Shown: positions 47,960-59,659, numbered from the stretch's first letter. The stretch: DNA of 64,000 nt from Oehlia diaphana (GCA_003833135.1 QZLH01000214.1:42005-106004); one strand, 5' to 3'. Notes: a model not told the origin generated them from the sequence alone. Translations and numbers: made by a program.

Positions 47960-48300
47960 ATCCGGTTTTTTTTCCATACAACATCTAATTTTTGTTGCAT
48001 TCTGAATTTCATTTGCGTCACATGCTCGTGTGAAATCTTCCAAGCAATCAGATCTTGATTACTTCCATTTGGAAATTCGGCAACCCATCCTTCACGCTAA
48101 TAAAGCCTTCCAGTGTCCTTCAATAAACATTGTTGTCTTAAGAATTGAAATATTTTCATGTGGTGATCGTGCCCACAACTTTCACCATCTATCTTTATAC
48201 CACTCTCTCCATAAGTCATTTGTCTCCTCTTTCTATTTTTTTCTTTATGTAACTTTTTGTTTTTCTTGGTAAAAATTATTAATGAAACAAGCTTCATGTG
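47960..48300 (-). pseudogene. Unclassified protein remnant
   Basis: One minus-strand frame reads HDHHMKIFQFLRQQCLLKDT, GRLY, a stop (TAG), then REGWVAEFPNGSNQDLIAWK and ISHEHVTQMKFRMQQKLDVV with WKK. The uninterrupted sense on both sides of the stop and protein-like composition suggest an old coding exon. It lies in the same orientation as the transposon remnants and may be part of the same mosaic. The family is not recognised. Confidence 0.5.
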
Positions 48301-48429
48301 GTATAGTACATGTGTAATTCAGTTTGTTATTATTTTTATTATATTGTTTTCCTTTCTTTTAGTAATAATTTCATATATTGTTTTTATCAGTAAGAGTTGA
48401 TTTAATCTTTTTTCAATTCTGTTAAAAAA

Positions 48430-48570
48430 TTTTGACGGCTAAATAAGAGTTGTCACCTGTTCATGATATATTTGTGATGACCACATTTTAGGTAAAGAGC
48501 CTAAATCCATTTTGGATTCCTTTAAGATATCCATAACAAGATCTAGGCATGGTATTAAAATAATAGATGT
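48430..48570 (-). pseudogene. Short protein remnant
   Basis: Minus-strand frame reads LDLVMDILKESKMDLGSLPK followed by MWSSQIYHEQVTTLI and a stop. Probably another piece of the decayed mosaic; not recognisable. Confidence 0.3.
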
Positions 48571-49300
48571 TAATTATAGTATTTTTCTTCTTTCATATCA
48601 TTACAATTTTATATTATTTTAATTTTTTGATGGCATCTATTGGTAATGTTTAGTTTTCCTCCGTCATCTTTAACTATACCTTAGATATTACTCTTTCTTA
48701 TCGTGATAATCTGTTGTATCCTTCGGTATAATATAATTGTTGGTTTATTCTTAAGATAAATGTTTAAATGTTAAGTAATCTATAGTTCATGGTATTCGAT
48801 ATTATCTATAAACTTTTTGAAGTCTATAATTATTTTGTCTTTTATAATAGATATTACTTCTTCAACTATAACCTTATAATACCTTGAAATTATTTCTTTT
48901 TCGTATTTAGAAAAAAAAAAAATTTTTATAAAATTTTCTATGAATACAAGTCTTGGATCTTTTATTGATTAGAAACAAGTTAAATAATAATTATTGTATT
49001 AAAATCTTCTTATCTATATTCTATATTATAAAATTGCTTAATATTATAAATATATCATCTATAATAATAAAATATTATTTTTTAGGGTAAAGTTCAAGTA
49101 TTTGAAAACTTAATAGAAATGCCTACTATATAAGTTCTTTAAGATTATTAAAGGTTAAAATAAAATTATTATTTTTTTTATTATATATATTTTCATTATA
49201 TTATTATTATTTTTTCTAAAATTTTTTAATAAAAAAAAAATGAGGGAGAAAAAATGTTGGAAAGAGAAGTGTTTAAATAAAAATATTTTCGGGTATGGCT
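48571..49300. other. AT-rich non-coding stretch
   Basis: No coding or RNA signal visible on either strand. Confidence 0.5.
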
Positions 49301-49301
49301 T

Positions 49302-49302
<1 letters not shown>

Positions 49303-49365
<63 letters not shown>
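49303..49365. repeat. Poly(T) tract of about 62 bp
   Basis: An uninterrupted T run, the longest homopolymer in the window. It could be a retroposed poly(A) tail on the minus strand or slippage expansion. The plus-strand Phe-run ORF across it is an artefact. Confidence 0.9.
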
Positions 49366-49366
<1 letters not shown>

Positions 49367-50974
49367 GCTTATTGTTTCAATATTTATTTTATTTTTTTTT
49401 TCCCGAAGGAAATAGCCACAATTTAACCCGGTTAGTTATTATATATCACAAAAAGTTTCGTCCAATAATATTTAATAATATGTCCAAAAATTATCAAGTT
49501 CATTTTTAGGACAAAAAGAAAAATTCAATTTATTATTCTAATCGGTAATGTTTATGATTCTCTTTCAAAACTCTTTCAATAAGTACAGAAATTTACCTTT
49601 TTTATAAATTAATGTGATATATTTTAAAATAAAGCATGAATACATATTGTTTATATATATATATTTTTTTTTGTAGTAATAATGTAAAGTTTTTGTTTTC
49701 CATGAGCGGCAAATTTTCAAGGTAGTGTTTTTAATTTTGGGCAACAATAACTTAATAATTCGACAGATCACGTAGGAGTGAGAAGGAATACGATGAAGAA
49801 AAACTTTACTATATATTTACGAGCAAAGAGTTATTCTACGGCAGTTTAAAATATTGATGACATGTGATCGTAAAATTACACACGCTACTTCCCATCATTA
49901 CCACCATTTACTACTTACATACTGTCATATTTAGGTAAATAAATGAACATTGCAGGCGGTAATTTCTAGATGAGGCCTATGATAACTATGATTCGTATTC
50001 TCCACATCAGATTTATCATACTTGAGTTTTTTTTAATAATGTTAAAATCAATATTGATGTCTATTGGTTAAGCTTTTGAAAGCGATAGTGTTACATCCAA
50101 AAAAGAATTATTACTAAGATAATGAGCAAGTTAGAGTTGCGACTTATAAAAAGTGCTTTACGTAATCATTTTCTGAAGCAGGACTTGCATAGCTTTGGAA
50201 GGGTGCCGTATTCCTTATTCGCAAAAATTTAACCTCACGTTCTTTTTTTTTTGTAAGAATGAAACATGGAATAAAAGGAATTCTGTGAGCGCGTCAATCT
50301 TGATAAAAAGTGGCTAAAAACAAGTGTTTTATTGTTTTCTACCTTTGATTGTACTCTGTGTTAACCGCTTTATTTCGCTAAAACCAGTGAAGTCAACGTC
50401 AAAGGAGCTTATCAGCGAATTTGATTCATCAATGTATATCAGTATATGCCAAGCCGCTCTACAACAATTGTAATTCTTGATATAGCGTTTTTACACTCTT
50501 AAAATGATATCAAAAATCCTGACAACTGGAGGTCTTATTAACAACTAAGCTCCTATAATATACAGTATAACGATAAAATCCAATTGTTTAAATTTTATTT
50601 ATGAAAAGAAGTTTTATATTTTGAAAGTATTAGAATAATTAGAATAGTTTCTCACATTCAAAAAAAAAGTACTTTACTAATTTTATTCTCCTCTATTTTT
50701 TTAATAATAACATGATAAAAAATTATAATTTAATAATTCAAAACACTAACCAAACTTATTGTTAAAGATTCAAAATTATGCTCTTTACTAAGTAACTCGA
50801 CTTGATCAATGTGAAATAATGTGACAAATAGGAATTCGCCTGAAAAAGCCATAAAGTAAATTTGAGGTTATGTATTTATCCGTCTATAAATATTCAAATA
50901 AGTCACAGCAAACTTTAGTAAATAATTCACGAAAATTTGCTTAACCATTAATACCGAATATTTGTTTAAAAGAT
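49366..50974. other. Gene-poor AT-rich region
   Basis: No gene recognised in about 1.6 kb. Short ORFs here have no protein-like composition. Confidence 0.5.
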
Positions 50975-52492
50975 TATCCCTTAAACTGTAAGCAATTGCG
51001 GGCAAATTTGCCCGCAATTTTACCAAATTTTAGCTCTCATCTAATTTTATGAAAAATAAAGCAATTTTAATAAAAAATTTTTTCCAAAATAGGTTAAATT
51101 ATATATTGTGCAGAAATTATTATCATTTATTAATTATATATTAGAAAATTGAAAATTACCCATTGGTCAAAAGTTGTATTTTAAGATAATCACAAAAATT
51201 TAAAAATCTTTGCACTTAACTTTGGCGATTTCATTGATAATTAATTGTAGCTATATAAAAGCTTAATAGAATATGTAGAATTCGGTATGAGAAATAACTT
51301 TTGTTAATATGATATTTGATGTTTAAAAGTAGGATTTTGACTTTATATAGAACCTTAATGAAAATTTTATTACGCATTTTAATTATATACTCATAAAAAT
51401 TAATTTTTTTTATCTCTATTTTGTTTATTATAATGCAAAATTTTTATAATGAAAATANNNNNNNNNNNNNNNNNNNNNNNNNNNNNNNNNNNNNNNNNNN
51501 NNNNNNNNNNNNNNNNNNNNNNNNNNNNNNNNNNNNNNNNNNNNNNNNNNNNNNNNNNNNNNNNNNNNNNNNNNNNNNNNNNNNNNNNNNNNNNNNNNNN
51601 NNNNNNNNNNNNNNNNNNNNNNNNNNNNNNNNNNNNNNNNNNNNNNNNNNNNNNNNNNNNNNNNNNNNNNNNNNNNNNNNNNNNNNNNNNNNNNNNNNNN
51701 NNNNNNNNNNNNNNNNNNNNNNNNNNNNNNNNNNNNNNNNNNNNNNNNNNNNNNNNNNNNNNNNNNNNNNNNNNNNNNNNNNNNNNNNNNNNNNNNNNNN
51801 NNNNNNNNNNNNNNNNNNNNNNNNNNNNNNNNNNNNNNNNNNNNNNNNNNNNNNNNNNNNNNNNNNNNNNNNNNNNNNNNNNNNNNNNNNNNNNNNNNNN
51901 NNNNNNNNNNNNNNNNNNNNNNNNNNNNNNNNNNNNNNNNNNNNNNNNNNNNNNNNNNNNNNNNNNNNNNNNNNNNNNNNNNNNNNNNNNNNNNNNNNNN
52001 NNNNNNNNNNNNNNNNNNNNNNNNNNNNNNNNNNNNNNNNNNNNNNNNNNNNNNNNNNNNNNNNNNNNNNNNNNNNNNNNNNNNNNNNNNNNNNNNNNNN
52101 NNNNNNNNNNNNNNNNNNNNNNNNNNNNNNNNNNNNNNNNNNNNNNNNNNNNNNNNNNNNNNNNNNNNNNNNNNNNNNNNNNNNNNNNNNNNNNNNNNNN
52201 NNNNNNNNNNNNNNNNNNNNNNNNNNNNNNNNNNNNNNNNNNNNNNNNNNNNNNNNNNNNNNNNNNNNNNNNNNNNNNNNNNNNNNNNNNNNNNNNNNNN
52301 NNNNNNNNNTTTAATGATCAACCGCATATCTAACTTATACAATATTACAATTTATGGCCAGAATGTAGATCAATTTGGCTGCAAAATTATGTGACGATCT
52401 GGGCAAAATTAAAGAATTTTTTATAGGGTCATTTATCCTAATTTAGAAATTGCGGGCAAATTTGCCCGCAATACAGTTTAAGGGATAGTTAA
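50975..52492. mobile_element. Candidate DNA transposon with long inverted termini, interrupted by gap
   Basis: Left end: CCCTTAAACTGTA (50978) followed by a 24-bp perfect palindrome of GC-rich core GCGGGCAAATTTGCCCGC (about 50996-51019). The right end at about 52456-52490 is the inverse: the same palindrome followed by TACAGTTTAAGGG. Each end thus has a hairpin just inside a shared 13-bp tip. The body between them is about 1.45 kb, with 852 N in the middle, and the visible 650 bp shows no ORF. Flanking AT/AT could be a 2-bp target duplication. Class undetermined. Confidence 0.7.
51458..52309. other. Assembly gap (852 N)
   Basis: Run of N between the two inverted termini described above. Whatever the element encodes would be hidden here. 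Confidence 0.95.
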
Positions 52493-52718
52493 AATAAATG
52501 AAACCTTTTTCAAATTGTAAGTAGTTGCCAAAATTGTTTGAAAAAAACAATTTAAATAAGAAAATTTATTATTCTATCGTGAATACGGTTATACCTAGCT
52601 ACACACCCTCACTTGAAATTTAGCCAATAAATTAATTACGCGTGACCAATTAAACGTATGATTTGTTTGAAAATAGTGAAAAAAAGGGTCTAGACTAAAA
52701 TTGAACATTCATTAATAT

Positions 52719-54154
52719 TTAAATTAGAGAAGTATTAAGTTCTGTATTTTCATTTTTTTGTCTAATCATCTCATATTCTTTAGTGAATTTTTTGTGTTTA
52801 ATTTTAACTTCTTTAACTTTCTGTAAATAATAATCATCTAAATAATAATCTCGTAACAAAGTTTCCAAAATTTGAACCCTTTCCTCTAAAGATGATCCTT
52901 CGGGTCTTTTATTAACCTTTTCAGCTAATGGAATACCAGCAGATGAAACATATTTTCTTGCAAATTTTTTCTTTAAACTTTTTCTACAAGGCATGCAAGT
53001 AAAAAGATATTTTTGTGCTAAACCCCTTTTAATATTAAAAGATTATCAGTTATGGAATTTATATAATAAATTAAATCTTGTTCTACGAATTATTATTTAC
53101 CATGGTTCATGTTTTTGCATTCCAAAAAGTAAATAAAAAATCCCTATAAATTATGTTAATTTTACAGTTTATTTATTTGATTGATTAATTCGAATGTTAC
53201 TATTTATAACTTACCGGCCGTGGCACCATAAAAACCTCCAAAATTAGATAATAAATCTGTGACTAATAAATTAAATTTAATTATTTTACAAATCTGAGTT
53301 TATATCAAATATTATATAGTATATATATGCTTACAATCATATATTCTTTTTATTTCAACTCTTGGATTTGAACGTGGATAAATATTAAGATGAATTTCAT
53401 TGGACGCTAACTGTATGGGTAATTGTTCTAGTTGCGGATTTAATTCCAATTTATATATTTTAAACATTTCCTCTTTAATGATTGGATTAAAAGATATAAA
53501 ATAAGCTTGACCAAGATAAAGTGAGAAATGAGCTGTTTCTATTCTTCCAAAATTAAATGATATTGGATCAGAATCACTGGCAAATCTATCGTTATCGAAA
53601 GTTGTGACAGGAAGGTCAATCTTGTCAATAAAGTAAAATGATTCAATACTTAAAAATAATAAATTATTAGGAATATTGAGAGGAGATATATTATAAAAAG
53701 AAAAATCAAAATTATATGTTATATTTCGATTTGTATAATTATTAAGGTTATTAAGAGTAGTGGTGATATTCAGCAAAGGTTGTATATTATGTGAATAATT
53801 TGAAAGATAATAATAAAATAAACTATAGTTTAAATTAACAATTTGATAATAGGGAGTATGATTATTAATTTGTGTCGACGTATAATTCTTTTCTCTTATA
53901 ACAATATTCATTTCATTAGAAATTCCTGTACACATTTTTATATTAAGTCCATAATCCATTTTGTCCATTTTCATACTGTTCATACCACTCTCAATATTTT
54001 TAAGAATGACAGTAACTTCCCCGTTAATTTTTTGAAATTGAATGCTTGAATAATAAATGATTAACCCTATGAGAATAATGGCAAAAATTCCTCGAACAAA
54101 TCTAAACCAAACTGGTTCAGTTGATCGATAATTACAAATTGTATCTAAAAACAT
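52719..54154 (-). CDS. Single-pass glycosylated membrane protein, unknown function
   Basis: Four exons reconstructed: 53335-54154, 53215-53262, 53101-53143 and 52719-53025. They join in frame (820+48+43+307 nt) to 405 aa. An N-terminal membrane helix (RFVRGIFAIILIGLIIYYSS) is followed by about 230 residues with many N-glycosylation sequons (NYS, NIT, NYT). Then comes LLSNFGGFYGATAGIFYLLF with GMQKHEPWG across two small exons, a second hydrophobic segment, so the topology is probably two-pass. The charged C-terminal tail has CMPCRKSLKKKFARKY and a coiled coil LEERVQILETLLRDYY. The FGG-FYG...LFG...PWG block is reminiscent of a membrane family expanded in AM fungi; this is from memory. It is divergent from the next gene. 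Confidence 0.8.
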
Positions 54155-54332
54155 TTTTAATCTTTACCATTTAATATTATTATATAAACTAATTTTAAGC
54201 AAGTCAAGTTTTTAATAATTAAAAAAAAGAAGCTTTCAAGAATTCTACGCATAATTTAATTGATCAACAAAAGTTTAGCCTTTTTAATACTATCCTAGTT
54301 TTTGTTCTATTCACTTATTCACTGGAGGCTAT

Positions 54333-54484
54333 AGGTGCCGTCGGAATTGCCGAATTAAATTACCATTTACAGATTACAGATTATCTACACATAACAAGAA
54401 AAATGTATTTTTGATATTAATATTATCAGCAATTTAATGATTACGGCATAAGCTTCATGGCGCAATTAATTCTGACGGCAAGTA
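54333..54484. mobile_element. Possible small MITE
   Basis: Short inverted termini: TGCCGTCGGAATT (about 54336) against the complement of AATTCTGACGGCA (about 54468-54480), 12 of 13 matching. The TATAG/GTATAG flanks could be a target duplication. Lies in the shared upstream region of the two membrane genes. Confidence 0.35.
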
Positions 54485-54616
54485 TAGTGGCTGAGTCTGA
54501 TCGTTTAAGTAAAACCTGTAAAATTAGTAAATAAGCCATCAGCCGCAATAAATAATACTGTATCTATAAAATAATGTACTTTCTATTGGTCCTTTTATAA
54601 GTTGAGGAAAAAAAGA

Positions 54617-56177
54617 ATGGATTCCAGTTCACGAAATCGTTACTTTAATATTATATTCTTGGGAATATTTTTCAGTGAAATTATAATTTATATTAAATGC
54701 TTATTTATATTGCCAATAAGAACGGATTGGTTGATTTTATCGGTGTCTATAATTTTTATGTCAGGAATTTATGCTGTAAGTTGGTTTTTATTAACTTATT
54801 TGTTCCATCTTTATTATCCTGTACTAAAAAATTAATTCTATTTCGTTCATATGAATAGTTTCTTAAAAAGACATTACTTTATTTATTAGCTTTTTGCGTA
54901 GTAAATATGGTACAAATCTCGCTTTTAATCGATCTTGTGCGTTTTGAGATTCACTTCTGCTCGTTGATAAATGATATACAGTTGATAAGATATGACATGA
55001 CATTAAGTAACATAATTTTATAATTAATTATTATTTTACTTTTAAGTTTTTGTCTTAATTAATCTTTTTAAATATCATGTAAAGTAAATAAAAGTTACAT
55101 CGTTGAACAATTTCGATCAAATGATGAAAAGGAATGTAGAAAGACATTTGTTATTCCAATTATTATTTATATTGCTTTAATAATATTTTTTGTTATTTTA
55201 TATATTATATTATTTATTATAATGTGGAAAAATAAGTAAGTCAAATTAAAAATTCAAGTTAATTTTCTAAGCAAATTTTTTATAAATACGTTGTAAATTT
55301 AGATACTGGAATGTTACTTCACGTACTAAAATCCCAATACCATATGATCTAAAAAGTAAGTGATTATGAAAAGGTCTTTTTAAAATCATTCAGCATTTAT
55401 TAGTATTGATTTGAATTCTTTGTTTTTTTTTTTTAAAAAAAAAATTAACATTAGAGCCTTACATTGCATTCAAAATTTATAACTCTTTATTATATATAAT
55501 ATTACATACTTTTTTCCTAAATGATGTTGTTGGATTATCGGATACTATCTCTTTGGTTGATCACTATCTTATTGCATTATCGTTTGCATTCTTTTGCCCA
55601 TTATTTATTTTAATATTCAGTTCAAAAATTGTAAGTTTATTTATGTATTTAGGCACTATTATTATAATTTTGAAATTTATTAATTTGATCATTATTTTTT
55701 TTTAATTTAGATTAAAGAAGAGTTGTCGTTTTATATTTTTTTAATTTATGTCACCATCATCGGACAAATTTGTTTGTTAATTTATTTTGATATTCAATTT
55801 ACTTTTGATTTACATTCAGTTACAGTATATGTAATGTTAATTTTAATAAGTTTATTATTTATAAATACAATTTTATGTCACCGAAACTTTGGTAAAAACC
55901 TTAAATTTTATAGTAAGTAATCTATATGCATATATATAAGTTATTTATGAATTTATAAATTATCTTTCGGAATTAATCTAAATGTTTTAATTTTTTATTT
56001 TTTTTAGTAAAGTTTGATCCTAAATTGGATAAAGAATACGAGTATTCAAATGATTTGAATGATTATGATGACTATGATGACGACAACGAGGAAGAAGAAA
56101 AAGATGAAAAGATTTTTGAAAAATTAAAGCGACATTGGAAAATTTTTTATGATTCTTTTATTTTACACATTTGCTGA
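54617..56177 (+). CDS. Multi-pass membrane protein, unknown function
   Basis: Seven exons: 54617-54775, 54871-55006, 55085-55237 (approximate end), then about 55302-55354, 55455-55631, 55711-55915 and 56008-56177, giving about 350 aa. The start is MDSSSRNRYFNIIFLGIFFS. Exon 2 begins at the AAAAAG acceptor at 54870 (TLLYLLAFCVVNMVQISLLI) and exon 3 at the TAAAG acceptor at 55084 (NKSYIVEQFRSNDEKECRK); other AGs leave stops. I count seven or eight hydrophobic helices, among them FVIPIIIYIALIIFFVILYI, YLIALSFAFFCPLFILIFSS, YIFLIYVTIIGQICLLIYF and VTVYVMLILISLLFINTIL. The C-terminal tail is acidic (NDYDDYDDDNEEEEKDEK) and ends SFILHIC. It resembles a 7TM-like fold but shows no known receptor motif. 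Confidence 0.75.
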
Positions 56178-56966
56178 GTGAATAAATATGTTGGATAAGA
56201 ATATTTAAAGGTTAGAAGGATATCGACCTAAATTAGATCTAAATTTACAAACGGATAAAATTCTGGCTGGGAAGTTCCTGTATCTAAAAGGACCTTGTAA
56301 AAATAACCATTCATTTAACAAGCTGTTCCTTCTCAATATCGACAGGAAATATGCATGCGACTTTATCTCCATTGACAAAACATAATCGTGATAGACAAAA
56401 TAAAGTTGATAGACATTATGACTTATATATTGTTTTTTACGAAATGTATATGAAGACAAAAATTTATGAGAATTTTTCGGTTGCACGAATTATGCCTTTG
56501 TTCAACCCTATCCCTTAATGGTGAAACCTATATTGAACATCTTTACTAAAATGTTAAGATCAAATCCTTTCATTGTGATACTAATGTGTCATTATACACA
56601 TGACCAGAGAAAAGGATCCAACTCAAATCGACTAGAATCATGGTTCGTTCCAAACTAAAAGTAGTTTACTAATGTTTTTCTGGGGTTCTGTGAAAACGTT
56701 CCAAAAAGAATAAAAGCGTTATTCTGCTAATAAAGGTATGCTATTAGCAACGTAAAAAAATATATCCGACAATTAGTTTAGCTAAATTTAGTTAATGTAA
56801 GATGTTTCATTCTGTCAACACCATTACTTAAGGACATTACTTAAACATTATCACAAGTAAAAATGTACATCATTGGTTCAAGCAATGAAATGTAACGTAG
56901 CAATCGCACGATAGAACAACATATAAAAGGTCCATTTGAAACATTTTTTGTTAACTTTGTTCTAAA
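56178..56966. other. Intergenic membrane gene / AIG1-like
   Basis: 789 bp with no supported gene. A 93-aa minus-strand frame at 56205-56486 shows no known motif. Confidence 0.5.
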
Positions 56967-58407
56967 ATGAACTCTGCAAGGGAAGTTGTCCTCTTATTAG
57001 GAAAAACCGGCAAGTTTTTACCTTTTTGTTTTTCGCTACTGTAAATATTAACTAAAAGCATTGTTGTTTACTGTAGGTGCCGGGAAAAGCACACTTGGTA
57101 ATAGGCTCCTTGGGAGTCATGACAATAAGCCTTTTACGGCTTCAAGCAGTACGGTAATATCTATGTTCATATTTTGGATTCATTTATTGTATAATATTTA
57201 TGAATAAAGTAATGAAAATGTAGAAATCTAAAACGAAAAAATGTGAAGTAGCAACATTGACAATTAACGGCAAAGAATATGACCTTGTTGATACACCCGG
57301 TTTATTTGACAATCAGGGTGTAGATCCACTTAAAGAAATAAGAGAATTCGTTAATCAATGTGCTGGTGGAGTCAGGGCAATTCTTTTTGTTTTGGGTACG
57401 TAAATAACTGTTTCTTGTTTGATTGTACATTTTTCGCATTTTGATTTTAATGATCTTTGTAGGAGCGGTAAGGATTACTGTTGAGGAAGAGAATGCTTTG
57501 AAAACTATACATAAATTTCTTGGAAAAGATGCGACAGATAATTTCATCGTTGTATTTTCCAAAGCAGAACCAGAACATGTTAAGGGTGAACAAAAAATAG
57601 ATTGGGAAGAAATTGATGTTCTTCGTGATTTTATTGAACGAATTAAGCGCCGTTATTGTGTTGCTCCGTTGCGTCGATATTTTGATGAAGAAGAAAGAAA
57701 AGCAAGTGAAAAAAGATCAAAGAATGTATTAGCCGTACAGGAGATCTATATACCACTAAACAATTTTTAGAAAACCAAAGAAGACTTGCGGAAGAGCAGC
57801 GTAAAAAAAAAGAGGAAGAAGAAAAAAAAAAAAAGGAACACGATGATAAGATAAGAGCGGTAGCGGAAAAGAAGGCAAGAGATGAGATGGAAAAGTTGAA
57901 ACAAGAGATGGAAAGGGAGAGGGAAAGGGATAGACAAGAGAGGGAGAGGGAAAGGGAAAGGGAGAGACGAGAGCAGAGAGGGAGAGGGAAAGGGAGAGAC
58001 GAGAGTGGGAGAGAAAGTGGGAGAGGGAGAGACAAGAGTGGGATAGGGAGAGACGAGAGTGGGAAAGGGAGAATAAGGAAACTGAAAAAAAGAAAGATGC
58101 AACTCATACAAGTAACGTTGCAGTAGCTTCCAAGAAAGAAGACACGAATGTAGTTACAAGTGTTTCTAAAAAAGAAGTTACGACAAAAGTTGCGTGTGAT
58201 CCTAAAAAAGAAGATACGAGTAAAGTTTCGAATGCTTCTAATAAAGTTGATGAAAAATTAAATAAAGTTGAAGTTATAGGAACTTTGGCTGCAATTGGAG
58301 CAACTACTGGATCAGTTCTTCCGGGTTTTGGAACAGCAGCAGGTGCCGCTATAGGTGCTACAATTGGTGCTACAGTTGGTGCCGTGATGAGTCTACTTCC
58401 AGATTAA
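56967..58407 (+). pseudogene. AIG1/IMAP-type GTPase with frame breaks
   Basis: GTPase of the AIG1 family. The first exon MNSAREVVLLLGKTG (56967-57009) is spliced through a GC-AG intron (donor GCAAGT at 57010, acceptor TAG ending 57076) to restore the P-loop GKTGAGKSTLGNRLLG. Further motifs: TINGKEYDLVDTPGLFDNQG (G3), GGVRAILFVLG, and FIVVFSKAEPEHVK (G4-like). The frame runs to EERKASEKRSKNVLAV and then shifts: the expected continuation TGDLYTTKQFLENQRRLAEE is in a different frame from 57737. A second shift lies in the (GAGAGG)n-type stretch around 57960. After that the frame reads a Trp/Glu/Arg coil and a Gly/Ala-rich tail GTLAAIGATTGSVLPGFGTA to the TAA at 58405. Either a recent pseudogene or assembly indels. 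Confidence 0.75.
57880..58080 (+). repeat. GAGAGG-type purine repeat within the GTPase tail
   Basis: Imperfect GGGAGAGACGAGAGTGGGA-like tandem units (about 57905-58075). These encode Glu/Arg-rich coil in one frame and Ser/Leu-rich frames on the reverse strand. Such repeats easily gain or lose units, which may explain the frame change. Confidence 0.8.
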
Positions 58408-59655
58408 ATTAAGTTAGGTTTATATATGCAGTAGATTATTTGAAAAATTTTGTATTTGAGTAGTAGTTGATATTACCAAATAATAGCGTTTATTTATGTA
58501 TAATTTACAAGTATTGCAGACTATAACATGTGTTAATATTTTTATTTAATAAAATATTGCGTAACAATGAGTACATTTTTGTATATCTCTGAATATGTTT
58601 TCATTTTATTAAAATAAATTGCAAAGATTTCACTAACATAGAAAAATACAAAGTGAAAATACCATTCTCACATGGAAGTATAATTTTTTTGACGAATTAG
58701 TTGAATAATCCAAAGTAATAACGAGTAAAATAATCGGCGGTTACCCTCTGAATCGGAAATAACTCGTGAATAAATTATTTTCTTAGAGTGCACATTATTA
58801 TTTTTCACGTCGTGATGACATCGAGTAAACCCATTTGCACACTTTTCTGCAATTACGTGATTAATAAAAATGGATAGGGTGCTTATTTCACGGTTTTACG
58901 GTAATTCAGGCGACGCCTACGAAGTAATCGCCATTACATATTTGGCATCCGAAGAAACTCTGAAAAAAGAAAAACGATATCGTATCAGGTGAACGGGATT
59001 CCATATTCGCGTAAGTTATCCCTGGTATAAGCTATACGAAAATTAATCATCAAATGAATGTATCTAAGATTCATTTGGCAACTGCTCTTCCAAATATGGT
59101 CATGCATGCATTTTAGTGAGACCAGCTATAATTACGAAATTTCAATGACGTGACGCGTGCGGACAACCGGATATCGTCACGTGACACTATTTGACGTCCT
59201 TCGAAAACATATATAGTCCTTCGCTTCGCTCCGGACAATAAGCGTGATAATCCTGGAATAATAATTTACCGTATGCATGTCTCAGATATTAGCCGTGGTT
59301 TCCAACAAAAAAAAAAAAGAAAAATCAATAGTATGAGATTAAGCTGCGCAGCGTGTCCTTCTTGGATTAATCTCCTCTCGTGTATTCGATACGTCTTGTC
59401 ATAGATGTTTTGACTGGTCACTCAAAGATGGGGCTTGCCACATCGGACTTGGGGAACCCAAGGCAGTCTAACTGGTTGGGGTAGATGTGTATATCTTACC
59501 TAGTTATTATTGTAAGGATCGGTCAATTTCAAGAACATCGGAATTACGGGACTAGTTGATAGATTTAGTTATATATTTTAGTTAGTTGAACATTTTTAGT
59601 TATACAATTTAGTGATACATTGTGTTGCCTGAAAATCCCATGATTTGATGGGGGT
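58408..59655. other. Gene-poor region
   Basis: No gene recognised. A less AT-rich patch lies around 59340-59500 (CCCAAGGCAGTCTAACTGG-type words), with no ORF and no RNA fold that I can name. Confidence 0.5.
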
Positions 59656-59659
59656 GACG

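Noticed and set aside
51421..52342. Three long ORFs on both strands
   Set aside because: They consist almost entirely of N in an assembly gap.
57420..57770. AIG1-like protein ending at IYIPLNNF
   Set aside because: The conserved continuation TTKQFLENQRRLAEE is present in another frame immediately after, so this stop reflects a frame break.
57643..58111. Minus-strand Ser/Leu/Pro-rich ORFs of 154 and 114 aa
   Set aside because: Shadows of the purine-rich coiled-coil coding repeat of the AIG1-like gene.
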